A stretch of 64,000 nucleotides of DNA from Diprion similis (taxonomy: Eukaryota > Arthropoda > Insecta > Hymenoptera > Diprionidae): the NCBI RefSeq assembly GCF_021155765.1, contig NC_060110.1, positions 14,902,001 to 14,966,000 of the forward strand, read 5' to 3'. This document shows, in pieces, positions 36,201 through 48,800 of this stretch. Position 1 is the first letter of the stretch. Every line of letters starts with the position of its first letter. The notes beneath the pieces were generated by a model. The model was given only the letters and a program-made list of their open reading frames with translations. It was not told the DNA's origin and searched no databases. A program made the position numbers and the translations under genes.

Positions 36201-38640
36201 GCTCATATGTACACGCATTAACTTCACTTTATTTCACTTCATTACTCAGGTGATCGCAACGTTCCGTTTCACGATCAAACGATATACAGCAAAGGTAGAA
36301 AAGTAATCAAATATAATAAAGCAACGTGCTGCAGAAACACTTAGCGAGGCGGAAGCCGGCAGGATTAAGTGACAAGAACAGGCTCACCACGCGCGAATCT
36401 GACAATGAGATAATACAAGGCGCAATCTGAATAAAGCCAGTGAGTATTTCCCCTCGGCTGACAATTACCTGCGTTTAACGAGGATTAACGAGCCGCACAC
36501 ATTGTACTTGTCCGAGCTTTCACGTGCAATATTTCCCATGCGATTTGCCACATCAGCGAAAATAGGCAATCCTCTCAAAACTAATGATCGACACTTGAGA
36601 ATTCACATCAAGCTTACGGTATGGAATAAGCATCGGTTCATTTGCCTTGTGAGAATTTTTCACAAAAATCATCATGTGGGTAAAGGAAAAAAAAAATGAA
36701 GAAAAAGGCCTAGTTCATCGCTGCCAGCACTACATTACCCATAGATTCCAATATCGCTGTTGGAATTGGCCTTCTCTTATCATAATTTACGATGATACGA
36801 TATAGCCAGCCGGGGAAGAGCGTTGCTTCTGAATTGGTAATGTGACTCGTGCATCAGGCACGACACGGGCAATATACTAGACCGAACATGCATGCATGGT
36901 TGAATCGCAGCTTCTGAATCCTGACACCGCAACGCCTAATAGTTTTCAACAGGAACGACAGAGAGCATCGGCTGGTTCTTTTGCCGCATGAAATAACGCT
37001 TCGTATGATAATGCCCGCAGAATTTATCCCTTTTCTAAACCGTTTCATATGCATTTCTCGTAGGGTGAGAGTTTCCTTCGGCCCAAAATTAATTCTGCAC
37101 GAAAGACTTGTACCGTACCACCATAACGCCGTTGCCATTTCCATCGTCCCAGCTCCGTTGCTAGGCTGCCAGAATTGCTAATCCACTAGAGGTATACATG
37201 AGTTATAATTCTTTCCAAAAGATACTATACCGTTGAATTAATCATGATATTCCAATTGTGAGAGTGAGTCATTTTTCTTGTAAATTTTACAGCAGCGATA
37301 GCGTGGATTGTTTGGGGCACCATAAATGTCAAAGACTGTCACTTGAGTCACTGTAATAATATTCTTCGCGAACAATGTTAACAAACGAACTGAGATGAGC
37401 CGAGATGCTCCGATGCATTCGCAGAATGAGAATTCATTCTTCGAACAGCATGTAACACCAGAAGGTTGGCGCCGCTTGCGTCATTCGTCCCGGAGTCTTA
37501 TAACGATAGAATCACGTTACAATTATGAGAATACTCGATTAATAAATTTCGCGAACTGCAGGTACGCTCATAAATCCGATGAATCAAGCTTTCTTTATTG
37601 GTTCACGACGAACAAGAGCAGCGGAATTCAGTCAACATTTGAACTTTCTTATTTCCAACGTGACTTTTGTATACAGCGCTACTAGCACAACCAGCATTCA
37701 AGACGCTTCCATCAGTCATTCATTTTCAGAGAGATTTGACTTGATTACGAAACGTCAATTGTGTCGCAGACAATCCATTCAATTGCCCAAGACTTCTTTC
37801 CCTGTTGTTTCAATTGATTCTTGTTTGACGAGCACAAAGACCTGAACTATGACGATTTTTGCTATTCCCACGTATTGTCGAGTGCAAACTGCGACACGAA
37901 AATAGTCAGACAAACAAACGAGTTCTGGCTGTTGTTATGATCCATAATCATTTCTCATCCATAAAATGAACCATCAGCCTCCTTGATGTATGCATGCGAG
38001 GAATAGATTGCTCTGAGTATAAACGCACCAGACCGTGGAGAGTTTGTAAGTTAATGTTTGAATATATATGGTAACGTGTAAATTAAATTGTAACGGCTGA
38101 CAATTTCATTTATGACGGTTCGCGTTGCATCGCATCTTTAACAACCACGTGCCGCATATTTCAACACAAAAACGAAGCCGAGCCGAACCACCGTGATACC
38201 TAAACTAGGGTTCGACGTAATTGTGAAATCATGGAAAGTAGTCTTGTAACGTAAACCCAGCACACAGTATTATTAAGACTATGCCCAAGTTTATCATAGG
38301 TTGTATTTTCCGTTTTTATCATCATAGGCTCTACTTTTCAATTTTAATGTGACACGATAAAAAACAGACGCTGAAGCAATTAGCCACAGTATGGCGTGAG
38401 ATGAAAGGTTCGCATCTCGGCAAGGGGAAATCGCTTGATTCGTGTTTAGGATTATGATAAACCTACAGTATTCACTGTCTACCTATTACACGGACGAATG
38501 TTTTCGGCTGTGACTACCTGTTTTCCGTTACTGCACAACAGTTTTCATAATGACGAGCACTTTCACTTCAAGTTGGATTAAAACCTTACAGCGATTATCT
38601 TTGAAATATTAATAAAGTTACAGGACCAAGCTGCTCGTAC
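33250..38640. other. Intergenic sequence, no supported gene
   Basis: Frames up to 145 codons occur on the - strand around 34.9-35.4 kb and shorter ones elsewhere. They overlap one another in several frames, show no domain and have no codon preference. I found no RNA gene, transposon terminus or CRISPR-like array. The region could hold introns or long non-coding RNA, but nothing in the sequence fixes that. Confidence 0.5.
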
Positions 38641-38647
38641 GGGTTGC

Positions 38648-38700
38648 TGACGTCATATCGCAGAGTGTATAAGCCCGCCTTTACCTTTGCATAATACACC
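38648..38700 (+). promoter_or_regulatory. Candidate promoter: CRE followed by TATA box
   Basis: TGACGTCA at 38648-38655 is a perfect palindromic CREB/ATF site. TATAAG starts at 38668, 20 bp further on, within GTGTATAAGCCCG, and would place a start site near 38698-38700. No Initiator TCAGTY is present there. Downstream sequence to about 39.2 kb is somewhat GC-richer, but no coding exon follows that I can recognise. It could drive a non-coding first exon. Confidence 0.3.
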
Positions 38701-38719
38701 GAAGCTCTCGTGTCACGCT

Positions 38720-41700
38720 CCGATAATTTTTGAACTTGGGTATCTTTTGATCCGAGGCATAACGATCGTACTCACGTGGCGAGCAGAGAGATTCGCGCGT
38801 ATACAGCTAGTTGGGATAAGGTAAGAGGACTCGTTCGAGAGGCGAGCCCGCGTAATATATCTCCGTATACCGAGAGCTGAATTAATAGCCAACTTGTCAT
38901 AACAGCATCCGTATCGCCGCTGCAGCCTGGGCTTAAGCTCCCTATCTCGCGATGGGGAATATTCTCGAATAGGTATCCATCGTGGTCCTCTGAGTCCTGC
39001 AGAGTCCAGCTAGGCTCTCATGCTTTGCGAACGTTTCCGTGCGTACCTTGACGTGACGAATTTCCAGCGTCAACTCTCTTTTCTACTAGCTCATACCGCT
39101 GAGTGACGTATATGTAAATAGCATCCGCACCGTGCCATCTTTTGCCAGGTATTTTACATAAACTGTGCGTAGCGACTAATCTTGCTACCCTGCAGAACTA
39201 ATCCTACTTCCGTAATTATCAAACTCGGTAATTTACTCGGTCGGATAGTATACGCTTCTCGCAAACCTTTACTTTCGCCTGTCTGTTCCCGTGATTGGCT
39301 TGAGGAACTGATGGCACGTGAATATTCATCAATCGTGCTATCAGATACTCAACTACAAATGCGTCGATGAATGATTCTCTAGAATTGTTATTTCTCTTTG
39401 TATTAAAAAAGCTGGCAGCTGATTTTAATATTTATACTTATACTACTACTAAGTATAATAATACTTGACCTGTACACCCAGTGAAAAATACAGTTGCCTG
39501 AGGGGACATCCACATTTTATGGTTAGAATAAGTGTTTTGTTGTGTGTTTGAATGCAATATTGCCTGAGAATCTATAACTTTAGTGCAGTTTACCATAAAA
39601 ATTATTACAATAGTCGTAAAATTTGACTATTACTTTTTCTCTTTCAACTGTATACAGTGCATGTTCGATTGGCTTGAACAAGGCTGAGTACAAGAATGCG
39701 AATGATACTGCGTTGTTACAACTGCCTATTATAATCACATCTGCAAAAGAGCAGTCACAAGTGTACCACTAACCTGAATTTCACAAGGCTGAAACAATTT
39801 CTTCTAATACAAAGAAAACTTCCGAGTCAAAGCCTCTTCATTCTCAAAAATTTGGGCCTGACACATCGCGGTGACTCCGAAGCTTCAGGCTTTTTTTCAA
39901 CGCGCCTATAATAGTTGGAAGCAGTAAATGATAGATAATCGGATAGGCAGGCGTTGTGTTTTATGTCGCCGATAGCTACCGGTGAGTTGAAATTACTAAT
40001 TTGTAACGCGTCGTAGGTGTCTACGAGGTATATGAGCAAGGGTGAAGGAGTTAATAAAGTACCGAAAGTCGTAACCATACTATCGAGGGAACTTCTAGCA
40101 CGGCTTGGCTCTATCCACTTTCGCTCGCTCGCAAAAAATACTATAAGTTATACGAATGACAGACGGAGTAGTGACTATACGCTTCGGTTAGCTGAATACA
40201 AAGCCGTGGGTATATGCTTTATTCATCGTTGCACGTTTGGTTTGAAAATTATTATCATTATATCACGGTTGTTGATATCGTTGTTATTCGGTACTACCTT
40301 TTTTCACTTTTGCTCACCTGCATACATCCCCCCCCCCCCATCCTGTACTTCTTTTCAGTCTCTCAGTTATTCGCAGCAGACAACGCAGCGCCTACATCTA
40401 TTCAACGTGTGGGTATTTGACTTTACAATCACACATTGTTGACTTCCTTGAGAATTTCTTATAGCTCCCCTACTTATACGAACATTATACCTACCGACTA
40501 ATATTCTTATTCAGATTTGAACTCTGCATGATCTGTCGATTAGAACCCGTGCGACTTGAGCCGTGCTGCAGCCTCTGGATACGATAACCCACGTGAAGAC
40601 GTGCGGAGACAACACCGAGGTAGGTATCACATTATTCCTACGCGTATCGCTATTCACACCTTTTTGCGTGCTCGGTATACGTAGTCGTTGGACATTGGAC
40701 AGTTACGAAACGGTGTGATTTATACGCACTAGCCAGTTATTACAGTATTACACTTTACGAGCGCTATTCATCACGTCATTATTGAGTGCTGTGAAGCGTG
40801 GTTAATCGGAACAGTTCAACATTTAGCGGCTGACGAGTCTAAGCAGTAATTGCCGCCCTTTTTTAAGAGAAACACTACATCAAAGTTAACTTTGACAAAA
40901 TGGCGAGCATAACTATTCAGTCGGGATGCGATTATTTTCTGGATACTCCATTATTTACGCTGAGTGGTAAAAGATGGTGATTGTTAAAGTAATCGATTAC
41001 AACTGTATTATACATTATCACAAAACACTAAGGAATTGAAATTTTTCACAATACTCACAATCAGTTCATCCGATTTCCATTGTTTGACTCTCTAACTTAT
41101 CGCAAGAAAAATCCTTTGTTGTACAAACCGAGGAAGTTCCAATGGCAAATCAAGCTCTCTGGGAACCGATCACAGTGTGACTGAAACTGCATTGTTCTAT
41201 TCGTCAGACAAACCCCTGTAATTAAGGGACCTTTTAAATGGCAACATCATTGTTTTGGTAATCAGCTGGATTTAATAGCTGTCCTATAGAGGGATTACCG
41301 CTGGCAATATATGGATGCTTGTCACGCGAAGGAAATACCTACCGTGTATCTCGTTAAAGACGATTAAACTTCAACGGTTAATTCAGGCAAAAGAATGGGG
41401 TTAAAGGGAAGAAAAAGTGAGTTAGAACCTTCTTGAAAAATTAGAACGATGCATTTTGTACACGCATGGTGCGTTTTGAACTGGCCGGTATAACGCCGCG
41501 TGATCAGGAAGTAAGTTCAGTAAACCCGCGCGTCCTTACAAATCTTTCAAACGAATGATTAATGACGCGCAAGCTACGATTCCCTTCTTAACTCGAAAAC
41601 GCACGAGGCCCGAGGGTTGCCGAACACCAGGATCCCCTGGGCTTCCTTCGGGTTTTTAGACTCGACGAGACTCAGGAGTACTGGAACTCAAACTGGATTT

Positions 41701-42540
41701 GGTATTGGTGCCTAATAAGCCGGAGTAATATCGTGCCCAACTAAGTGTATTATAAACACGTGTTCCAAGACGTGTGAAAATGAAGAAGAGATCTTGGAGG
41801 AATCCCGAGGGATTTCATAATCGATTTTTAACACGTTACGGTGTCATAATTCTCTCCTCTCGCACCACAAGTTTATTTCCATGGTGTTCCATCCTCGAAT
41901 TTACCACCATTTACCGGATCAACGCTGATCCGGGTATCGCGGCGAAGTGGCGCTGTACTAATAATACGGACAGTTTTTTGTATTCAGGTTAAGTTCTATC
42001 CCGTACGTGCCTGGCACCATTTTTCAAAATAACGATCTAAACTCCATCTCCAAGCCTGAAGCACGCTCAAGCTAAGTGGCGCGCCTCGCATCCGCACGTA
42101 AAGACAACGAGATGATCTCTAAAGGCACATCCACACCTGACCGTCTTGCGTTACGGGTCACAGACGTTAACAGAAAATATATTCTTGCTACTGTTGGTTA
42201 CTTTTCGCAATTATATAATACACACCTACATGTACTTCATAAATTACATCTAGAGATAAGACACGGTTTAAATATAGTCTCATAATCCAGAGATTTTTTT
42301 ACAATTATGGATAAATTTCGAAAGACTTCAGAATACGGACAAAACAAATAAATAAAACCACTTTTTCAAAATCGGACATAACGATATATTTCATTTTATT
42401 ACCGCACAGAACAAACTTAGCAAAAACTTGGAATTCCGATTTACACGGTAAATCTAGAATTTACTGGACGAAACTGTCAAAGAAGATTGACCTTGGGCGA
42501 CGCATTTCCTGACTCCACTGGCTGAATAGTTTTCGGTATA
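38720..42540. other. Intergenic sequence, no supported gene
   Basis: No gene is recognisable on either strand. A run of 12 C residues lies at 40328-40339 within a C-rich stretch. The open frame of 141 codons at 40017-40442 (+) contains this tract, begins at a non-canonical position and has no domain, so I do not call it. Confidence 0.5.
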
Positions 42541-42555
42541 ATCATTTGAGCTTCC

Positions 42556-42812
42556 CGCTGCACCTACGACATTGGAGGATGCGCATCCTGAAGCGATTCC
42601 TCGGGACAGCTGAAGCGGGGTACTCGAAGGATGCTTCTTACGGGTTCTCCGAGAAGTTGCATGCTCTGGCCGGAGGGCAGTGCTGGGACACTTTCATCTC
42701 GATCTTGAAAGGCATCGCCTTGCGTAGGGGCGTGAGGAAGGGGAATAAGTGGAGGTGCAACTTTCTGCAGGTGTCAGTCTGTCCAGTTGTCAGCGAGCTA
42801 GTCTTCACATAA
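42556..42812. other. GC-rich patch open on both strands, possible exon
   Basis: This patch is clearly richer in G+C than its surroundings. On the + strand an ATG at 42579 opens a frame of 77 codons to TAA at 42810-42812, including GYSKDASYGFSEKLHALAGG, with mostly G/C third positions. On the - strand, sequence between an acceptor-like CACCTGCAG (exon start about 42766) and a GTAAGA donor (about 42639) is also open, reads for example CPPARACNFSEN, and is likewise G/C-biased at third positions. Only one of the two strands can be coding. I recognise neither product. A rapidly evolving or lineage-specific exon is possible; a GC-rich regulatory element is the alternative. Confidence 0.25.
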
Positions 42813-42819
42813 TCTTACG

Positions 42820-45800
42820 GGTAATTAATATTACGTTCTTGTCACTTTTATTTTATTTTTATCCTCTGGCTCAAGATCCCGTGACAGCATCACCATCAAA
42901 AGCGCATCTTCAGATTTCTCGCCGTTGAAGCTCACGCTCGGATAATTCTGATCGCAGATGCACAGCTGTGACAAAAGGTGTAAAATTGAGAAAAAATTCC
43001 TTCGCAAACGTAATTTGTTTGACTTTACAGCATCTTCTGCAGATTCACGAAGCTTCCTATTCGTTGCACATAAAGCTGGGGAGATAGATATAGGATGTTC
43101 CCTTTAATAAATGCAGATCATCCTTCTCTGTAGGTTCAACAATATGACTCGCACATATAACAGTATTGAATTTCAAGAACGATTCGCGCTAGTCGCGATA
43201 ACATTCGGATAACATTACTCGGGTAACACCTAAGAGGTTTGTCTCTACCTTTCGAAGAATCGTAAAGATAAGTATGTACGGAGCTACCCCTTACCGGTGG
43301 CCGAAGAGTCGGTACTTACAATTAGCAGGATCTTTCGAAGTTGAAAGAATGTCGATGCAGCAAGTTAAAGTGTTCATACAGTTCTGCAATATTGCCTGAA
43401 TAGAATTAACATGTATTAATTAAACCGCACGGATTTTCTATAATTACCAGTGATCTTTCAATCTATGAGTGCAACATTATAAAACATTGAAAAACAATTC
43501 CTAACAAAATCTAAAGGTCATACCTGAGAATTATTAACCAAAATTGCTACCCGGGTGCTGAAGTCATACCGAGGTCAAACGTTGCAGCCTCTGGACCGCG
43601 ATACCGAGAAAGTTGATGTCACGAGAAATATCTTATGAGAACCTGGTGTCAAAGTAAATGGATTGGGTTGTGAAACGGATCAAAGAATGCGTATAAAGAG
43701 GTTGTGAGAACACAGTCGTTCGTTCTCTGACTCGCCTCGCTTAAGGTACGCGCCTGGTTTACCCGCATCGCTTTTGCTGCTTTGTGCCACGTTAAGCAAG
43801 TGCTGCAGTCTCGGTCTCAGAACACAACTGAGCCTCGGAACCTCAGCCTCATCCCTCTAGGCCTATGGCGGGTTATATTCGTTATTTCTGTCCAGCGGCA
43901 GCTATAAACGTACCTTGCTTTGCTTTATGGCGTCTGGAACGTTGAATGTCACAAGGCTGCGAGTTGCAGAACTATAAAGAAGCACCGCCTGCCCACAACC
44001 ATGCTGACTATGACACACTCACCAATATCTGCTCTCTTTCTATTATCCGACGGTTGTTGTTTATTCCAACAGACGGTAAAGGTTCATGGATAAGTACATA
44101 CTTCGATGACAACGACGATGAAGCTCATAAAACGAAATTAACAGTGACGATTTCACTTTCGAATGCCAAGCTACTAATTAAAAAACAATCAGGGTCAAGA
44201 ATCGTGTCGTAAGTAAGTCTGAGGCACTAATGATTGTCAAGTTCCAGAAAATTAATTACCTGATTCGTAAATGAACAGATGTTGTATGTAGCCCGATGAC
44301 TGTTGTGGAAACGTTCGGCACCGCCGTCTAATGAAAGGGCGGGGAATAACAACGATTCCAGACTCTACGTTTCAGGTTCTAGATCCTGAAATTAGGAATC
44401 AAAAGTGGCGCTCCAGGGTTGCCTGCAGTATTACAAACTTTCACTATTCCCTCTCCGCCGTAGCCGTCCATAGAAAATAACTCAAATTCAATACTAGACT
44501 TACGAATTGTCTGTGATACCTGGTGCCCAATTTCTTTTTATTTCGACCTCTAATACCCGTCATTTCACGCAATATCAAGGGCCCACTTTAAAGGTACCCT
44601 ACGAGGTTACGGGGTGACGAAAAACTCCATGACAGTGAAGAATATGCGGCGCGGACGGCACTCCGACGGCGGTTGTCACTCGTAAAAGACTCGTTGAGCA
44701 AACGTGGCGATGATAGACAGAGAGAAAGGGTGATAGCTAGTGCCAACAACTGTATCCTGAGAGTGCCAATGAATGTAAATCTGAACCTAGCTGAACCGGA
44801 CTGGTCACGAGCTCACCGACGCGTGGCTAACTCGATTCATCTTTCTCCTATCAAGTAAACCGCCCCCACGCAGCAGGGTGTCTTCGTATATGCCGTAGGC
44901 GAGAACCCCTGCATATTCAACCGAATGGGAAAGGAACTCGTTCGACTGCAGACTGTTATAACGGAGTGACTCGCGAAGCTCGAGGGCAGACCAGGTGACG
45001 CTGCTCAAGCACAAGGTGACAATACTGAAGGTAGGTTATTCTTTTCACTCCAGAGTCCGCGGGGTATAGGAGGTCCCACGACCTGGGACGGGTTAATCTC
45101 TTGATCACATCGACTAATATCTATCCAAGAAAATCTCGGCGAGCCCTATCGTGTCCGCAAGGTAATGACGTGAGGCGCACGCAACCAAATCGCACAACGA
45201 TGATCGCTGAGTGACTGAACCGCGCCATCGTTATGTAGTCGAGGTTTTCAATTATGAACTTCAAATCAATTCATGAACTTCAACTACCTATATCCTTTGG
45301 GATTATCGAAGTATTTGGAAGTTGTGGAAGCAGTCGGTAGCCTGAGGCACTGCGTCGCGTCGCGACATCCGGTAACCGAACTTTCCACTGCTCGACAACT
45401 TTTACCGTTCCTTTAAGAAGAGGCCACGAGTGATTGAAATGAAACATTTGCCTTGAACAGTGTTGCAGAGGTCACGAGGCCACGGTGAACACATGCAGGA
45501 GGTTGAATCACAGTCAAAAATTGCACTTTCAGCTGCTCGACATGGCTGTAGAGTTATACCGAAAGGGTTAAAAGACGCACAGCAACACTCGGCCTTACTG
45601 CAGTAATAGCGTCTCTTGACTGACTTTAAAAACTGGTTTCAATAACTCACGATTCTCATTTGTATCAGCCGCACTGAGAAACGAAGGAACAAACTACCCA
45701 GGTGAAAAGAAATTCTGAGGCCATGACAACGAGAGCATCCACTATTGTAATCGAAAATGGCCGAATTTCGGTGTCCGATATTTGGATTTCACAAAGTACG

Positions 45801-48800
45801 AAGTCAACGTTCCGACGCTATGACCCGTGTCCTATTATCGTCAGTTTCCGCAACAACTGTTACGGCACGAGTGATAATGCAAATCTCTATGATCTAAAAT
45901 TACGTAACACGTGTCCCGCAGGGATGGTGAACATACATATATCTCACCTCTCGAGATTATACTCATCGTGTAATCCAGCAGGTAGGCACACCTCTTCGAT
46001 ATACATTGTTTAATAATTCATAGGACGTGATGATGCATGATTGGGCATGTTTCATCTACGTGTGAGTAATACGTTGATTCTCGGCTTGCAGGACCTTTCA
46101 ACACCCGTAACTTTCATGGAGATCAATTCCGAATCGGGGATAACATTATACGAATACTAAACCTCACACAAAGTATACGGAAAATCAGTTTTATCTTAGA
46201 TCTCGTCTGTCGATTGTCATTGAAACCGGAACGTCATTGTTCCGGTAACTATTTAATATCTAATCAATAAATAAAGTCCAGAGAATCTGTAATAAGCAGT
46301 TTCGAGCGTTGATGTGGTAGAAATTTTTTTCTCATGTCCTGTAATACAGGTTGTTAATGACTAAACATGACAACTACTATCACGGAGAAAATAATACAAA
46401 AATCTATCCCACGCGTAATTCGCTTTCATCCATTAACGGATGACGCAACAATATTTTCGTACAACGATAGGATCGCTTGCGGTGGGAGGAAGGTTTTGCT
46501 TCCTCATTATGTTACAGTGTACATTGACCCGGGGGCCAGGTGAGCCATTCGGTTCTCAAAGCATTAGCTAAATTTATCGGAGATCAATAATAATGGATCG
46601 TTGTACTTGTACGGTTCACGTACCCCGCGATATTACCTTGTCTGTTATAATTACCTCTAAACTCGAACGTCTCACGATCAGTCTTGACGTAGCTGATGAG
46701 CTGTATCACTTATACCTGGTCAGCAGCTAGCAATATCTGATCACAAGCTAATTAATTGTCTACATGAAGTGGCTACCAAGACTGGTGTTCATTTATTTAT
46801 AAATTTTTGCTTCCTCAATACAGGTCTGTAAAGTATTGGCTAGAAAATAGCGGGTAGCCAATGAAACGGATATAAGGAATGGTGTTCCTGGTGCTCTATT
46901 AACGATCTACCTGAATACAGGTGGAAATTGTAGCGTTGCTGCAATACGGCCTGCGGAGAAACGAGCGTTTCAACAAGGAACTCGTGGAGTAAAACTGACC
47001 CAACAACCAGATGGAAATAATAGAAGGATCATTCAGGATGCCTGGTTCGACAATGGGCCGTTTATAAAAGTTCACTTTCTACTTTCATCGGCGTATCGTT
47101 ATTGAGGAAAAGATCAGGTAAACTGGTATGGATATTTAGACTGATGTCTTTTCAACCGATGCAGCGGTGGATTGTTTGCGTCGTCTGCGGGCCATAACGC
47201 GTGGCTTTATAACCTCTGAGAGTGGAATCATCATTATTAGGTAGTATATCATCGATCTGTGAAACGGGAATAAGATAATCCTTTCCCACTTCGGTTCGTA
47301 GTTGAGAAAAAGAATACTGCGCAAATTGCAAAGTGTCCGTGAACGGTGCGTGTGATCGACGAAATTGCGAAAAATAAATACATGGAGTAACGTCAAATTG
47401 CTTTGATATACTATGCGAGATACGTCAATAGCTTTTGCAGAACTGCGGACTCTCGATTTCTCTCCAGACTGCACGGTGAATGAGAAACATGAAGACTCAA
47501 GTACATACCCAATTTCACGGGCAAGCTCAAGAATTACGCAGGTGGTAATAATCTCGTTTATGTTGAGGCCAGACGTTAAGATATGCCCGATTCAACGCGG
47601 ATCGTCAATTGAGAGGCCAGCGTTATGTCTTGAACGGGTAAACACAGGGCGGACAGGCTGCAGGGATATTCATGGGCTGTTTAGCTGACAGTCGTGTAGC
47701 CAGCACGGTGCACAGGCGGGCCCCTAATAATCCTTGGAATATAAGTTAAGACAGATTCCATGTTCCGTAACAGTAACCCACACAGTTGGATGTCATGGGG
47801 TTCGTCGAGCAAGCCAAAGCCATTTCTCCCTTGTTAGGTGCCACTTCTTGTACAACGGTCGTAACAGTTACTCAATTTCTCGCTTCCAGATAAGATCGGC
47901 TGATGGTCCGGTGCAGCCTTCGACTCTGCGCCACCTACGCCCTACAGCAAGATACAATCGTATCTTAAAAGTTCAGGTAAGAAAATATCAAGGTGTCATT
48001 TGATCGCCATTCTACGCCTTGTGAAATTCATTCGATGAGATATTACCGTACGGACGCATTCCATTGGTACCCACAACCTTACGAATCACACAGGCGAACG
48101 GATCAGCACGCGTATGTGACGGCCGCAGTCTGCACTGCCTGCAGTGTATGTGGCTTCATCGAATTACCGAAGCCAATTTTACGCCTGCATGATTGTAAGA
48201 TCATTCTCGCCTGCGACCTGAGAGACAGAAACGAGGCCGGAGAATAAATGCAGCGTATCCTCCGTCGTCCGGGAACTGGTTTTTTCCACTGTCAGTTGCA
48301 GTAATTTTAAATGTGTTGAAGAAGATATTGACAACTAGAGCCAAAAATCAAGCACGTGACAAATTGCGAAATCAGTCTAAAGTCTTGAGTCAATTATATA
48401 CAATAGAATAGTATGATATTGACGTAAAATGAAATTTTGAAAAATGATTTAATGAACAACAGTGAAATGGTCCTGTCAGAAATACAATCACCCCGAATTG
48501 AAATAATCTTATCCAGGTCTTCCTAATAGAAGCATAATAAACGTGACAATCTTATTCCTGTCCGGAGGATTACATCATCGAAAAGTATGTGATGGATGGG
48601 ATCGTCACCAGACGAGCGTACAATCAGAAATTGTCCGTTCAGTGAACCGTGGACATATCCGAGGCTAACATCTCTTCAACGAAAGTGTACGTTAAGCGAT
48701 GTAGTCGCCGTTTGAAATTACTCGAGCATTATGGTCGTAAGTTTTTACTCGGAAGAAGAAACGTGGAATGAGGCGTTTTTCAAGTCTGAAATAAAAACGA

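Noticed and set aside
40017..40442. 141-codon + strand frame
   Set aside because: It runs through a 12-nt C homopolymer and simple sequence, starts at a non-ATG codon and has no recognisable domain.
43692..43717. TATAAA with a nearby CACAGTC as a possible promoter
   Set aside because: The Initiator-like A is only 22 bp from the TATA box, too close for the usual 28-33 bp, and no exon follows.
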